Assembly: GCF_021726475.1 (NCBI RefSeq)
Contig: NZ_JAKJRU010000004.1
Coordinates: 1-64,000, forward strand
Source: Pseudomonas oligotrophica
Lineage (GTDB): Bacteria; Pseudomonadota; Gammaproteobacteria; Pseudomonadales; Pseudomonadaceae
DNA length: 64,000 bases
Direction of reading: 5' to 3'
The notes beneath the pieces are model-generated. The model had not been told where the DNA came from and did not search any database. It saw only the letters and a list, made by a program, of their open reading frames with translations. The number at the start of each line of letters is the position of its first letter. The first letter of the stretch is position 1. Of the stretch, positions 1 through 9,704 are shown piece after piece. A program made the position numbers and the translations under genes.

Positions 1-104
1 CCGCCAAGCACGGTGGGCGGGTGCTGCGCTTCGAGGAGATCGACCAGGCCTTGCTGCAGGAAGCGGCGGGCATGCAGCACGGTGACATGCACGGCGAAGG
101 GTGA
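1..104 (+). CDS. C-terminal fragment of an unidentified protein (cut by window edge)
   Basis: An open frame enters from the left edge (codons in phase with position 3) and stops at TGA 102-104. The visible 33 residues are hydrophilic and end in a His/Met-rich tail (QHGDMHGEG). The segment is too short to assign to a family. It may be the end of a real gene or more of the gene debris that follows it, and no function is proposed. Confidence 0.4.
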   Translation, partial: AKHGGRVLRFEEIDQALLQEAAGMQHGDMHGEG

Positions 105-228
105 TCCTGGACATCTGTCGCCGCATTGACGCCAGCAAGTCGCTGATGCGTTGCGATGAGGCTGCCGATCTTCAGTGCCCAGCGCAGATCGCGAGCGGGG
201 TAGCGCCGACGCGAGGTCTGGCCTCGTT

Positions 229-460
229 TCGATGACGAACGCCGGCGACCGCCCAGCGCCCGGTGGCGATGCCTGGCGAGGCCGCGCAAGGCGCCGGCAT
301 CGGCGAGCTTCTCGAGTGCGGCGGGGGCCAGGCGAGCCTTCGGGGCGGGTTCTTCGCTATCGTCGAACGGGCCTTGCAGGCGGCTCGCCTCGATGGCCCG
401 AGCATTGGCCTCGCGCAGGCCACGGATCAGCTGCAGCCGATCGCCGGCTGGGCCTCGCGG
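229..460 (-). pseudogene. dnaE2: remnant of error-prone DNA polymerase DnaE2 (frameshifted)
   Basis: Read on the minus strand, the segment translates to peptides resembling the C-terminal helix-hairpin region of DnaE2: LQLIRGLREANARAIE, then LEKLADAGALRGLARHRHR. After a one-base frame change it continues as GRWAVAGV. DnaE2 proteins normally read ...ALxxLAGHRHQARWAVAGV... in one frame at this point, so the break is a frameshift. No open frame covers the whole segment and neither the polymerase core nor partner genes imuA/imuB are nearby. In intact form DnaE2 is the SOS-induced translesion polymerase of the imuA-imuB-dnaE2 cassette. Family assignment is by eye from motif order. The limits given are approximate. 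Confidence 0.5.
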
Positions 461-482
461 GTCGTCTCCAGCTGAGTCCCAG

Positions 483-1722
<1,240 letters not shown>

Positions 1723-1738
1723 ACCGCGCGGCGGGCGG

Positions 1739-2476
1739 TCAGCTCCTGGCGATCAGGTTGCCGGCGTGCAGGCCGCATTCCTTGTGGGTGGCTTCCTCCC
1801 ACCACCAGCGACCTTCGCGCTCGTGCTGGTTGGGCAGTACCGGCCGGGTGCAGGGCTCGCAGCCGATACTGATGAAACCGCGCTCGTGCAGCGGGTTGTA
1901 GGGCACCTCCAGCATGCGGATGTAGCCCCAGACTTCCTCGCTGGTCATCTGCGCCAGCGGGTTGAACTTGTACAGCGTGCGTTCGGCGGTGGAGAAGGCG
2001 CCATCGACCTCCAGTACCGCGACTTGGCTGCGCGTCCCCGGGCTCTGGTCGCGGCGCTGGCCGGTGGCCCAGGCGCGCACGCCGGCGAGCTTGCGCCGCA
2101 GCGGTTCGATCTTGCGGATGCCGCAACACTCGCCATGGCCGTCGCGGTAGAAGCTGAACAGGCCCTTCTCGTTGACCAGTGGCTGCAGCAGCGCAGGGTC
2201 CGGCGTCATGATCTCGATGGCGATGCCGTAGTGCTCGCGGACCTGCTCGATGAAGCGATAGGTCTCGCTGTGCAGGCGGCCGGTGTCCAGGCTGAAGACG
2301 CGCACATTCTTGTTCAGCTTCCAGGCCATGTCGACCAGCACGACATCCTCGGCGCCGCTGAAGGAGATCCACAGATCGTCGCCGAACAGGTCGAAGGCGA
2401 GCTTGAGAACGTCCTGCGGCGACTTGCTGGCGTAGCGCTCGGCCAGAGCGGCTACGTCGATGGGGTTGGAACTCAT
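1739..2476 (-). CDS. cysH: adenosine 5'-phosphosulfate reductase (assimilatory)
   Basis: The 245-residue protein reduces activated sulfate to sulfite using thioredoxin. The ligands of the [4Fe-4S] cluster seen in bacterial APS reductases are present: Cys117-Cys118 and Cys206-x2-Cys209. The catalytic cysteine lies in the C-terminal KECGLH motif (Cys234). The paired cysteines identify the APS-using type rather than the cluster-free PAPS reductase of enteric bacteria. The ATG at 2476 is chosen because residues upstream in the same frame are low-complexity and the family begins near this point. It is convergent with cysB, with only 16 bases between stops. Confidence 0.93.
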   Translation of the reverse strand: MSSNPIDVAALAERYASKSPQDVLKLAFDLFGDDLWISFSGAEDVVLVDMAWKLNKNVRVFSLDTGRLHSETYRFIEQVREHYGIAIEIMTPDPALLQPLVNEKGLFSFYRDGHGECCGIRKIEPLRRKLAGVRAWATGQRRDQSPGTRSQVAVLEVDGAFSTAERTLYKFNPLAQMTSEEVWGYIRMLEVPYNPLHERGFISIGCEPCTRPVLPNQHEREGRWWWEEATHKECGLHAGNLIARS

Positions 2477-2539
2477 CAGGCGGCTTTCCTCGATTGGGTG
2501 GCGCTCGGGCGCTCTGGGCGAGGGATGGTAGCAAAGCGC

Positions 2540-2559
2540 GGTTATGCTTCTAAATAACC
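2540..2559. promoter_or_regulatory. inverted repeat upstream of cysH (possible CysB site)
   Basis: GGTTAT at 2540-2545 is mirrored by ATAACC at 2554-2559 with an 8-base spacer, about 65 bases before the cysH start. Its A/T-rich dyad form and position are compatible with a LysR-type (CysB) binding site in the cysH promoter. The assignment is inference; no CysB footprint consensus can be matched with confidence. Confidence 0.3.
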
Positions 2560-2664
2560 TTTGGCGCTCCGTACCCTGAATCTTGGATATAAGCGGCGCG
2601 TTGCTTCGCCGCGCCGGTCTCGCTAGAGTGCCGCCTTCCATTTTTTCTGCTTGAGGAGTGTCCC

Positions 2665-3282
2665 GTGGAAATAGCCTGTCTCGACCTGGAAGGTGTACTG
2701 GTTCCGGAAATCTGGATCGCCTTCGCCGAGGCCACCGGGATCGAGTCGCTCCGGGCGACCACGCGCGACATCCCGGACTACGACGTGCTGATGAAGCAGC
2801 GCCTGCGCATCCTCGACGAGCACGGCCTGAAGCTGTCGGACATCCAGCAGGTGATCGGCACCCTCAAGCCGCTCGACGGCGCGGTGGAGTTCGTCGACTG
2901 GCTGCGCGAGCGCTTCCAGGTGGTGATCCTCTCCGACACCTTCTACGAATTCTCCCAGCCGCTGATGCGCCAGCTCGGCTTCCCGACGCTGCTCTGCCAC
3001 CGCCTGATCACCGACGAGACCGATCGCGTGGTGGATTACCAGCTGCGCCAGAAGGACCCCAAGCGCCAGTCGGTGATCGCGCTGAAGAGCCTGTACTACC
3101 GGGTGATCGCCGCCGGTGATTCGTACAACGACACCACCATGCTCGCCGAGGCCCATGCCGGCATCCTGTTCCATGCGCCGGACAACGTGATCCGCGAGTT
3201 CCCGCAGTTCCCTGCGGTGCACAGCTACGAAGACCTCAAGGACGAATTCCTCAAGGCCTCGAACCGCAAGCTGTCGCGCTGA
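2665..3282 (+). CDS. thrH: phosphoserine phosphatase / homoserine phosphotransferase ThrH
   Basis: ThrH is a HAD-superfamily enzyme that dephosphorylates phosphoserine and can transfer the phosphate to homoserine, bypassing ThrB. The 205-residue protein begins [17 protein letters not shown]; the HAD motif I is DLEG (nucleophile Asp7, Glu9), the substitution typical of ThrH. Motif II is the ILSDTF segment, and motif III/IV is the GDSYND segment near residue 153. The GAGGAGTGTC ribosome site precedes the ATG. It is divergent from cysH and ends at a strong bidirectional hairpin shared with pabB. Confidence 0.93.
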   Translation: MEIACLDLEGVLVPEIWIAFAEATGIESLRATTRDIPDYDVLMKQRLRILDEHGLKLSDIQQVIGTLKPLDGAVEFVDWLRERFQVVILSDTFYEFSQPLMRQLGFPTLLCHRLITDETDRVVDYQLRQKDPKRQSVIALKSLYYRVIAAGDSYNDTTMLAEAHAGILFHAPDNVIREFPQFPAVHSYEDLKDEFLKASNRKLSR

Positions 3283-3297
3283 GACAGGCGGGTCATG

Positions 3298-3325
3298 AAA
3301 AACGGCGCCCTCGGGCGCCGTTTTC
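3298..3325. terminator. bidirectional terminator between thrH and pabB
   Basis: AAAACGGCGCCC and GGGCGCCGTTTT form a perfect GC-rich stem flanked by an A tract on one side and a T tract on the other. It can therefore end transcription of both convergent genes. Confidence 0.85.
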
Positions 3326-3335
3326 TTTGCGCGTA

Positions 3336-4685
3336 TCAGTCGCGCAACGTCGCTTCCAGCGTGCGCAGGAGCACGCCGACCTTGTCTTGCGACTCCTGGT
3401 ATTCGGCCTGCCAGGTGGAGTCGGCGACGATGCCGCCGCCGCCCCAGCAATAGGCGCGGTCGTTGTTGAACAACAGCGTGCGGATGGCGATCGAGCTGTC
3501 CATCTCGCCGCGCACATCCAGATAGAGCAGCGAGCCGCAGTAGACCGAGCGGCGGCTGGGCTCCAGTTCGTCGATGATTTGCATCGCGCGGATCTTCGGC
3601 GCACCGGTGATAGAGCCGCCGGGAAAGCTGCCGGCCAGCAGGTCCAGCGCGTCCTTGCCCTCGGCCAGCTCGCCGCGCACGGCGCTGACCAGGTGATGGA
3701 CGTTCGGGTAGCTCTCCAGGGCGAAGAGTTCGGGGACTTCGACGCTGCCGACGCGGCAGCTGCGGCCCAAGTCGTTGCGCAGCAGGTCGACGATCATCAG
3801 GTTCTCGGCGCGGTCCTTCTCGCTGCCTAGCAGTTCGGCGGCGGCAGCGGCATCGGCTGCGGGCTCCGGCATGCGTCGGCGGGTGCCCTTGATCGGGCGG
3901 GTCTCGACCTGCCTGGCCGAGACGTGAAGGAAACGCTCGGGTGACAGGCTCGCGACCGCGCCGTCCGGCAGCGCGACGAAGCCGGCGAACGGGGTGGGGC
4001 AAGCCTTGCGCAAGGCCCGATAGGCCGCCCAGGGGTCGCCCCGGTAGGCGGCCGTGAAGCGCTGCGCAAAGTTGACCTGGTAGCAGTCGCCGGCGCGGAT
4101 ATAGGCCTGGATACGTTCGATCGCGGCCTGGTATTGCGCGGCCGACAGGTCCGCGGCGAATGCCTCGCCGAGCTCGAACCCCAGCTGCGGGGCAGCCGCG
4201 GCGCCCTCGAACAGGCGGATCAGCCGCGCCCGCTCGGCGGCTGCCAGCGTCGGGTGGAAGACCAACTGGGACGTGCGGGCCTGGTGGTCGGTGATCAGCG
4301 CCCAGGCGTACAGGCCGAAGCGCGAGTCGCTGGCACCGATGTCGTCCACGGCCTGCTCCGGCAGGGCTTCCAGGCGTCGGCCGAAATCGTAGGCGAGCAG
4401 GCCGATCAGGCCGCCGGCGAAGGGCAGTTCGAGCCCGGCCGGCAGCTGCGCCGGGCCAAGGCTGGCCAGCGCCGCGCGCAGCCTGGCGAAGAAGGCGTAT
4501 CCGTCTTCGCCGGTCTGCGGTTGCAGGATCTGCAGCGGCCAGGCGCTGAACAGGTCATGACGGCCACGCTGCGCCTCGGGGCGCCCCGAGTCGAGCAGCA
4601 CGGCGCCGGGCGCGTTGCGGATCAGCCCGAAGCGGTCGCCGGGGTCGGCCTGGTAGGGTAGCGGATGGAGTGTGCAGAGGGTCAT
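3336..4685 (-). CDS. pabB: aminodeoxychorismate synthase component I
   Basis: PabB aminates chorismate to 4-amino-4-deoxychorismate, using ammonia from PabA, on the way to folate. The 449-residue product shows the chorismate-binding family motifs: RPIKGTRRR, then KDRAENLMIVDLLRNDLGR and FPGGSITGAPK with the following MQIIDELE. The PIKGT lysine and the SITGAPK signature are typical of PabB/TrpE. The ATG at 4685 gives the expected PabB N-terminus. It lies 38 bases downstream of the ATP-grasp gene on the same strand and may be cotranscribed with it. Confidence 0.92.
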   Translation of the reverse strand: MTLCTLHPLPYQADPGDRFGLIRNAPGAVLLDSGRPEAQRGRHDLFSAWPLQILQPQTGEDGYAFFARLRAALASLGPAQLPAGLELPFAGGLIGLLAYDFGRRLEALPEQAVDDIGASDSRFGLYAWALITDHQARTSQLVFHPTLAAAERARLIRLFEGAAAAPQLGFELGEAFAADLSAAQYQAAIERIQAYIRAGDCYQVNFAQRFTAAYRGDPWAAYRALRKACPTPFAGFVALPDGAVASLSPERFLHVSARQVETRPIKGTRRRMPEPAADAAAAAELLGSEKDRAENLMIVDLLRNDLGRSCRVGSVEVPELFALESYPNVHHLVSAVRGELAEGKDALDLLAGSFPGGSITGAPKIRAMQIIDELEPSRRSVYCGSLLYLDVRGEMDSSIAIRTLLFNNDRAYCWGGGGIVADSTWQAEYQESQDKVGVLLRTLEATLRD

Positions 4686-4723
4686 GGATCGGCTGCGGCC
4701 CGGGCCCGCGGGCCCGGCTGCGT

Positions 4724-5707
4724 TCATTCGTGTGGCTGGACGTGGCCGAACAGCTCCTGCGAGAAACGCACGCGTTCTTCGGCGGTCTCCTGGATGCCTT
4801 TTGCCTTGAGCTCGGCGACCCGCGTCTCGACGGCCTGTGCCCGGTGGGTCAGCCCGCAGTCGTTGGCGATCTGAATGTTCAGGCCGGGGCGGGCGTTGAG
4901 CTCGAGGATCAGCGGGCCCTTGTCGACGTCGAGGACCATGTCCACGCCGATGTAGCCCAGCCCGCACAGCTCGTAGCAACCGGCGGCCAGCTTCATGAAG
5001 CCATCCCAGTTGGGCAACTGCACGCCGTCCACCGCGTTGGTGGTGTCCGGATGCTTGGTGATCTTGTTGTTCAGCCAGGTGCCGCGCAGGGTGATGCCGG
5101 TGGCCAGGTCGACGCCGACACCGATGGCGCCCTGGTGCAGGTTGGCCTTGCCGCCGGACTGCCGGGTCGGCAGGCGCAGCATGGCCATCACCGGGTAGCC
5201 CAGCAGCACGATGATGCGGATGTCCGGCACGCCTTCGTAGCTGATGCTCTTGAAGATCGGGTCGGGCGTGACGCGGTACTCGATCAGCGCACGGTCGCGA
5301 TGCCCACCGAGCGAGTAGAGCCCGGTGAGGATGTTGGAGATCTGATGCTCGATCTCCTCGTGGGACAGGATCTTGCCGGACACCGTCTTGTAGCGGCCCT
5401 CGAAACGATCGGCGATGACCAGGATGCCGTCGCCGCCGGCACCCTGGGCCGGCTTGATGACGAAATCGGTGTGGTCCTTGACGATGTCCTTGAGCTTGTC
5501 GATGTCCTTCTCGGTCTCGATGATCCCGTACATCTCCGGCACATGGATGCCGGCCTCGATGGCGCGCTGCTTGGTGATGATCTTGTCGTCGACGATCGGG
5601 TACAGGCTGCGCTTGTTGTACTTGAGCACGTAGTCCGCGTTGCGGCGGTTGATGCCCATGATGCCCTTGGCTTCCAGGGCCTTCCACGTCTTGATCAGAC
5701 CGAACAT
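4724..5707 (-). CDS. alpha-L-glutamate ligase-like ATP-grasp protein
   Basis: A 327-residue RimK-type ATP-grasp protein. Visible are the nucleotide-binding segment FVIKPAQGAGGDGILV (around residues 94-109) and the metal/ATP site near LILELNARPGLNIQ towards the end, both hallmarks of ATP-dependent carboxylate-amine ligases. It is annotated in related genomes as alpha-L-glutamate ligase-related; the substrate is not evident. It is the third gene of a tight operon, 4 bases after the transglutaminase-like membrane protein and with a retropepsin-like gene first. The operon suggests a peptide- or protein-modifying envelope system. Confidence 0.85.
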   Translation of the reverse strand: MFGLIKTWKALEAKGIMGINRRNADYVLKYNKRSLYPIVDDKIITKQRAIEAGIHVPEMYGIIETEKDIDKLKDIVKDHTDFVIKPAQGAGGDGILVIADRFEGRYKTVSGKILSHEEIEHQISNILTGLYSLGGHRDRALIEYRVTPDPIFKSISYEGVPDIRIIVLLGYPVMAMLRLPTRQSGGKANLHQGAIGVGVDLATGITLRGTWLNNKITKHPDTTNAVDGVQLPNWDGFMKLAAGCYELCGLGYIGVDMVLDVDKGPLILELNARPGLNIQIANDCGLTHRAQAVETRVAELKAKGIQETAEERVRFSQELFGHVQPHE

Positions 5708-5711
5708 GGGC

Positions 5712-7235
5712 TCAATCCTTCAGGAAGGCTTTGAAACGGAACAGCTCGGTCAGGCGATAGCCGCGATAGCGACCCATCGCCAGCATGAAGCCCACCATGA
5801 TCAGCAGCACCGCAGGGAAGGTGAAGATGAAGTAGGTTAGCGCCTGGATGTTCATCAGCATGAAGGCCAGGCTCGCGGCGATCAGCGTGCCGACCGCGAC
5901 CTTGAAGGCATGGCCGCCGCCACGTTCTTCCCAGGTGATCGACAGGCGTTCGATGGTCATGGTCAGGATCACCATCGGGAACAGGGAGACCGACAGTCCA
6001 CGCTCCAGGCCGAGCTTGTGGCTCAGGAGGCTGATTACCGCGATCAGCACCACGACGAAGGTCAACACCACCGACAGGCGCGGCAGCATCTGCAGCTTCA
6101 GATGCTCGAGGTACGAGCGCAGCGACAGGCCCAGCGCGGTGATCAGGGTGAACAGGATGATGCCGAAACCGATCTGGGTCTCGCGGAAGGCCAGGGCGAT
6201 CAGTACCGGGGTAAAGGTGCCGAGGGTCTGCAGGCCGCCAAGGTTGCGCAGGATGAGGATCACCAGCACGCCGATCGGGATCATGATCATGATCTGGTAG
6301 GTCTGCTGGGTCTGCAGCGGCAGGCCGTAGAGCGAATACTCGAGGAAGTCGGCGTCGGTGTTCTCGTCGGTCAGCTTGGCCAGGCGGATGGCATTCATCT
6401 CGCTGTTGTTCAGCGTGAAGGTGATCTGCGGGCTGCGGCCACCCTCGAGGTTCATCAGCGGGTCGTTGCCGGTCCACCAGACCAGGCGGTCCTTGGGCAG
6501 GCCCTGCTCGCCGGTCTCCGGGTTGAAGTACAGCCAGCGGTCGCCGTTGAAGCTGCGCAGCCAGAGCTCGGGGCTCTGCGGATCGTCGCTCAGGCGGATG
6601 GTGTGCACGCGCTCCATCGGCACGTGGGCGATGGACAGCAGCAGCTCGATGACACCGGCCTTGTTCGCCGTGCTGGCGTCGCCGCCGAGCAGCAGCTTGA
6701 CGTTGTCGTCCTCGACATTGTTTACCCGCTTGATGGCTTCGCTGATGAAGGTCTCGACGTCCGCCGAGTGCTGGCGGATCGGCGACAGTAGTGCCTCGGC
6801 GGCGATCTTCTCGGCGCCTTCGACCGGCAGGCTGTCACGGAAGATCGGCCCGTTGGCCTTGGCCTGCTCGCCGCTGTAGCGCTTGGTCAGCACCAGGCGG
6901 TAGTAGAGCGTCTGCTTGCCACTGGCGCGGCGCGCCGACCAGGTGACGCGGCGGTTGCCGTCGACACGGTTGACGCTGACACCGTAGTTGTTGGAGATGA
7001 AGCTCTCGTTGAGGCTGACGAACTCCTGGTTCAGCGGCGGCACGAACATCTGCAGCTTGACCGGCTCGCGCGCGCTGGCGATGAATTCGACCTTGGCGTC
7101 GATGTTCCACAGGTCGTCGGTTTCGTCCTCGGTGACCGGAATGCCGAGCACGAAGATCTGGTAGGCCGTGATCGAGACACCCAGGGCGACGAGCAGGAAG
7201 ATCAGGACTTTCAGATGCAGGGTAAGTGAGCGCAT
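5712..7235 (-). CDS. inactive transglutaminase-like protein fused to seven membrane helices
   Basis: A 507-residue inner-membrane protein. It has an N-terminal signal-anchor (residues about 8-26), then an extracytoplasmic region of about 200 residues with transglutaminase-like fold features. From about residue 255 there is a C-terminal block of roughly seven hydrophobic helices. No convincing Cys-His-Asp triad is visible, consistent with the family name of inactive transglutaminase fused to seven TM helices. It lies 5 bases after the upstream retropepsin gene and 4 bases before the ATP-grasp gene, so the three are almost certainly cotranscribed. Confidence 0.85.
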   Translation of the reverse strand: MRSLTLHLKVLIFLLVALGVSITAYQIFVLGIPVTEDETDDLWNIDAKVEFIASAREPVKLQMFVPPLNQEFVSLNESFISNNYGVSVNRVDGNRRVTWSARRASGKQTLYYRLVLTKRYSGEQAKANGPIFRDSLPVEGAEKIAAEALLSPIRQHSADVETFISEAIKRVNNVEDDNVKLLLGGDASTANKAGVIELLLSIAHVPMERVHTIRLSDDPQSPELWLRSFNGDRWLYFNPETGEQGLPKDRLVWWTGNDPLMNLEGGRSPQITFTLNNSEMNAIRLAKLTDENTDADFLEYSLYGLPLQTQQTYQIMIMIPIGVLVILILRNLGGLQTLGTFTPVLIALAFRETQIGFGIILFTLITALGLSLRSYLEHLKLQMLPRLSVVLTFVVVLIAVISLLSHKLGLERGLSVSLFPMVILTMTIERLSITWEERGGGHAFKVAVGTLIAASLAFMLMNIQALTYFIFTFPAVLLIMVGFMLAMGRYRGYRLTELFRFKAFLKD

Positions 7236-7240
7236 GGGTA

Positions 7241-7777
7241 TTACTCGTCAGCGTCGGATTCGTTGGTGCAGCCGGGCTTGCCGGCGATGTAGGTACGGCT
7301 TGGATCGACCAGCGCACCGAAGCGGGTGAGCGCGTCGGAGCCAATCAGAATCGGGTATTGGAAAGCGCTTCGGTCGGTGAGGTTCATTTCAATGCTGCGT
7401 TTGACCTTGCCCATGCACAGGTCGAGCTCGATCACCGGGCGTGCGGTGTAGGTCTTTTCTTCTTCCGGATCGAAGTCGCCGGCGCGGCGCTTGATCTTGC
7501 TCACCCGCACCAGCGGGCGCTCGATGGGGTGGCTATGCTCGGTGTCGAACGCCAGGTAGAAGCGCACCCAGGGTTCGCCGTTCTTCTTGAAGCGCTGAAT
7601 ATCGCGCGCGCTGAGCGAGGCGGTCTGCGCGCCGGTGTCGAGCTTGGCGGCGATCTCCAGGTCGAACTCGGGAATCGCGACTTTCTCGTTCAGGCCGTAG
7701 ATGGCGCGCTCCGCCGCGTGGCCCGCAAGGGGCAGAACTGACAGGCAGAGCGATAGTAGAAGGGCGTGGGCTCTCAT
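7241..7777 (-). CDS. RimK-associated retropepsin-like aspartic protease (putative ATP-dependent zinc protease family)
   Basis: A 178-residue exported protein with a signal peptide (residues 1-22, cleavage near GHAA-ER). The aspartic protease motif LDTGAQTASL carries the catalytic Asp47-Thr-Gly. The family (PF05618-type) is historically named ATP-dependent zinc protease, but the DTGA motif points to a single-domain retropepsin that would act as a dimer in the periplasm. It heads the operon with the transglutaminase-like membrane protein and the ATP-grasp protein. It is divergent from prpR across a 250-base promoter region. Confidence 0.87.
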   Translation of the reverse strand: MRAHALLLSLCLSVLPLAGHAAERAIYGLNEKVAIPEFDLEIAAKLDTGAQTASLSARDIQRFKKNGEPWVRFYLAFDTEHSHPIERPLVRVSKIKRRAGDFDPEEEKTYTARPVIELDLCMGKVKRSIEMNLTDRSAFQYPILIGSDALTRFGALVDPSRTYIAGKPGCTNESDADE

Positions 7778-7944
7778 GGATCCGGATCCGCTGGTGCGAA
7801 GGTCTGGTGACGGGTCGGTGGCGCGTCCAGGCTGTGCCGAGCACCAAACCGGGTGCGGCCGCGAAGGGCAGGCATTCTAGCATGGCGGTTTGCGGCCGCG
7901 ACATGGCTCGGGCATAACCCTGTGTGGGCTAAGACTTTAGTTAT

Positions 7945-7956
7945 ATTGTCGACAAT
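7945..7956. promoter_or_regulatory. operator 1 (ATTGTCGACAAT), likely for PrpR
   Basis: A perfect 12-base palindrome of the TTGTCGACAA type bound by FCD-subclass GntR regulators. It lies upstream of the predicted prp promoter, centred about 56 bases before the predicted transcription start. Its TGTCGACA core recurs 74 bases downstream at the start of prpR. Confidence 0.7.
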
Positions 7957-7971
7957 TGGTCTCGCGTTGCG

Positions 7972-8000
7972 TTGACGGCTCGTTCGGCGAGGTCTATTTT
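7972..8000 (+). promoter_or_regulatory. sigma-70 promoter of the prp operon
   Basis: TTGACG at 7972-7977 and TATTTT at 7995-8000 are separated by exactly 17 bases. The predicted start at about 8007 falls between the two TGTCGACA operators and gives a leader of about 22 bases before prpR. Confidence 0.65.
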
Positions 8001-8018
8001 TGCCTGACTTCAAGAGCG

Positions 8019-8031
8019 AGTGTCGACAATG
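8019..8031. promoter_or_regulatory. operator 2 (TGTCGACAAT) overlapping the prpR start
   Basis: The core TGTCGACA at 8021-8028 is identical to operator 1 and is followed by AT, so the operator runs into the ATG start codon at 8029. It lies just downstream of the predicted transcription start, ideal for autorepression. Confidence 0.65.
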
Positions 8032-8757
8032 ATGCTGGATGCCCTACCAACTGCCGCCCTGCAGGATGCCGACAGCGGAACCCTGGCCGAGCACGTTTTC
8101 CGGCGTATCCAGGCGGCCATCGTCAAGGGGGAGATCGCGCCGGGTAGCAAGATCTCCGAGCCCGAGCTGGCGCGGACCTACGGCATCAGCCGCGGTCCGT
8201 TGCGCGAAGCGATCCACCGCCTTGAAGGGCAGAAGCTGCTGGTGCGCGTGCCGCATGTGGGCGCGCGCGTGGTTTCGCTGAGCCACGCCGAGCTGATCGA
8301 GCTCTACGAGATCCGCGAATCCCTCGAGGGCATGGCCTGCCGCCTGGCCGCCGAGCGCATGAGCGCACAGGAGATCGACGAACTGCGGCGCGTGCTCAGC
8401 ACCCACGAGCGCGACGAGGCATTCCAGGCTGGCGTGGGCTACTACCAGCAGGAAGGCGACTTCGACTTCCACTACCGGATCATCCAGGGTAGCGGCAACC
8501 GGACCCTGGCCAAGCTGCTGTGCGACGAGCTCTATCAGCTGGTGCGCATGTACCGGATCCAGTTCTCGGCGACGCCGAACCGGCCGCACCAGGCCTTCGC
8601 CGAGCATCACCGCATTCTCGACGCCATCGCCGATGGCGACGGCGAACTGGCCGAACTGCTGATGCGTCGGCACATCGCGGCTTCCAAGCGCAACATCGAG
8701 CGCCACTACCAGGCGGCGCAAGAACAGAAGACACCATCCAAGAGGGGCAATGCATGA
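8029..8757 (+). CDS. prpR: GntR-family propionate regulator PrpR
   Basis: A 242-residue FCD-type GntR regulator. The N-terminal winged helix (about residues 15-80) includes [20 protein letters not shown]; the C-terminal all-helical FCD domain has the metal/ligand residues in the DFDFHYRI and HHRILDAI segments. It is the first gene of the methylcitrate operon and overlaps prpB by four bases (ATGA), so it is likely an autogenous repressor relieved by a cycle intermediate. An in-frame GTG at 8020 is possible, but the ATG at 8029 has better spacing from the GAGCGAG ribosome site. Confidence 0.88.
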   Translation: MMLDALPTAALQDADSGTLAEHVFRRIQAAIVKGEIAPGSKISEPELARTYGISRGPLREAIHRLEGQKLLVRVPHVGARVVSLSHAELIELYEIRESLEGMACRLAAERMSAQEIDELRRVLSTHERDEAFQAGVGYYQQEGDFDFHYRIIQGSGNRTLAKLLCDELYQLVRMYRIQFSATPNRPHQAFAEHHRILDAIADGDGELAELLMRRHIAASKRNIERHYQAAQEQKTPSKRGNA

Positions 8758-9641
8758 CTCTTCCAACTGCCGGCCAACGCTTCCGTGACGCCGTGGCCAG
8801 TGAACATCCGCTGCAGGTCGTCGGCGCGATCAATGCCAACCATGCGCTGCTGGCCAAGCGCGCCGGCTTCAAGGCCATCTACCTCTCCGGCGGTGGTGTG
8901 GCGGCTGGCTCGCTGGGGCTGCCGGACCTGGGCATCACCGGCCTGGACGACGTGCTGACCGACGTACGCCGCATCACCGATGTCTGCGACCTGCCGCTGC
9001 TGGTCGATGTCGACACCGGCTTCGGCTCCTCGGCGTTCAACGTGGCGCGTACCGTCAAGTCGATGATCAAGTTCGGCGCCGCGGCGATCCACATCGAGGA
9101 CCAGGTCGGCGCCAAGCGCTGCGGCCACCGCCCGAACAAGGAGATCGTCTCGCAGCAGGAGATGGTCGACCGCATCAAGGCCGCCGTCGACGCCCGCACC
9201 GACGACAGCTTCGTGATCATGGCGCGTACCGACGCGCTGGCCGTCGAAGGCCTGAACTCGGCGCTGGATCGCGCGGCTGCCTGCATCGAGGCCGGTGCCG
9301 ACATGATCTTCCCCGAGGCGATCACCGAGCTGGCGATGTACAAGACCTTCGCCGATCGCGTGAAGGCGCCGATCCTGGCCAACATCACCGAGTTCGGTGC
9401 GACGCCGCTGTATACCACCGAGGAGCTGGCCAGCGTCGATGTCTCCCTGGTGCTCTATCCGCTGTCGGCCTTCCGCGCCATGAACAAGGCGGCCGAGAAC
9501 GTCTACACCGCGCTGCGCCGCGACGGTACCCAGAAGAACGTGATCGATACCATGCAGACCCGCATGGAGCTCTACGATCGCATCAACTACCACGCCTTCG
9601 AGCAGCATCTGGACGCCCTGTTCGCCCAGAAGAAAGGCTGA
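8754..9641 (+). CDS. prpB: 2-methylisocitrate lyase
   Basis: PrpB cleaves 2-methylisocitrate to pyruvate and succinate, the last step of propionyl-CoA breakdown. The 295-residue product contains the isocitrate lyase-family signature KRCGH (around residues 121-125), the VDVDTGFG metal-binding segment and the [10 protein letters not shown] strand. The ATG overlaps the prpR stop codon, showing translational coupling. Confidence 0.95.
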   Translation: MTLPTAGQRFRDAVASEHPLQVVGAINANHALLAKRAGFKAIYLSGGGVAAGSLGLPDLGITGLDDVLTDVRRITDVCDLPLLVDVDTGFGSSAFNVARTVKSMIKFGAAAIHIEDQVGAKRCGHRPNKEIVSQQEMVDRIKAAVDARTDDSFVIMARTDALAVEGLNSALDRAAACIEAGADMIFPEAITELAMYKTFADRVKAPILANITEFGATPLYTTEELASVDVSLVLYPLSAFRAMNKAAENVYTALRRDGTQKNVIDTMQTRMELYDRINYHAFEQHLDALFAQKKG

Positions 9642-9704
9642 TCGCAACCCGCTGAGCAACATCCAGCAGATTCCGACAAGAAATCCAAGACGAGGAACGT
9701 AGCA

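Noticed and set aside
4686-5687. Long minus-strand frame joining the pabB frame to the region of the ATP-grasp gene
   Set aside because: It is out of frame with the convincing ATP-grasp protein at 4724-5707. PabB starts at 4685.
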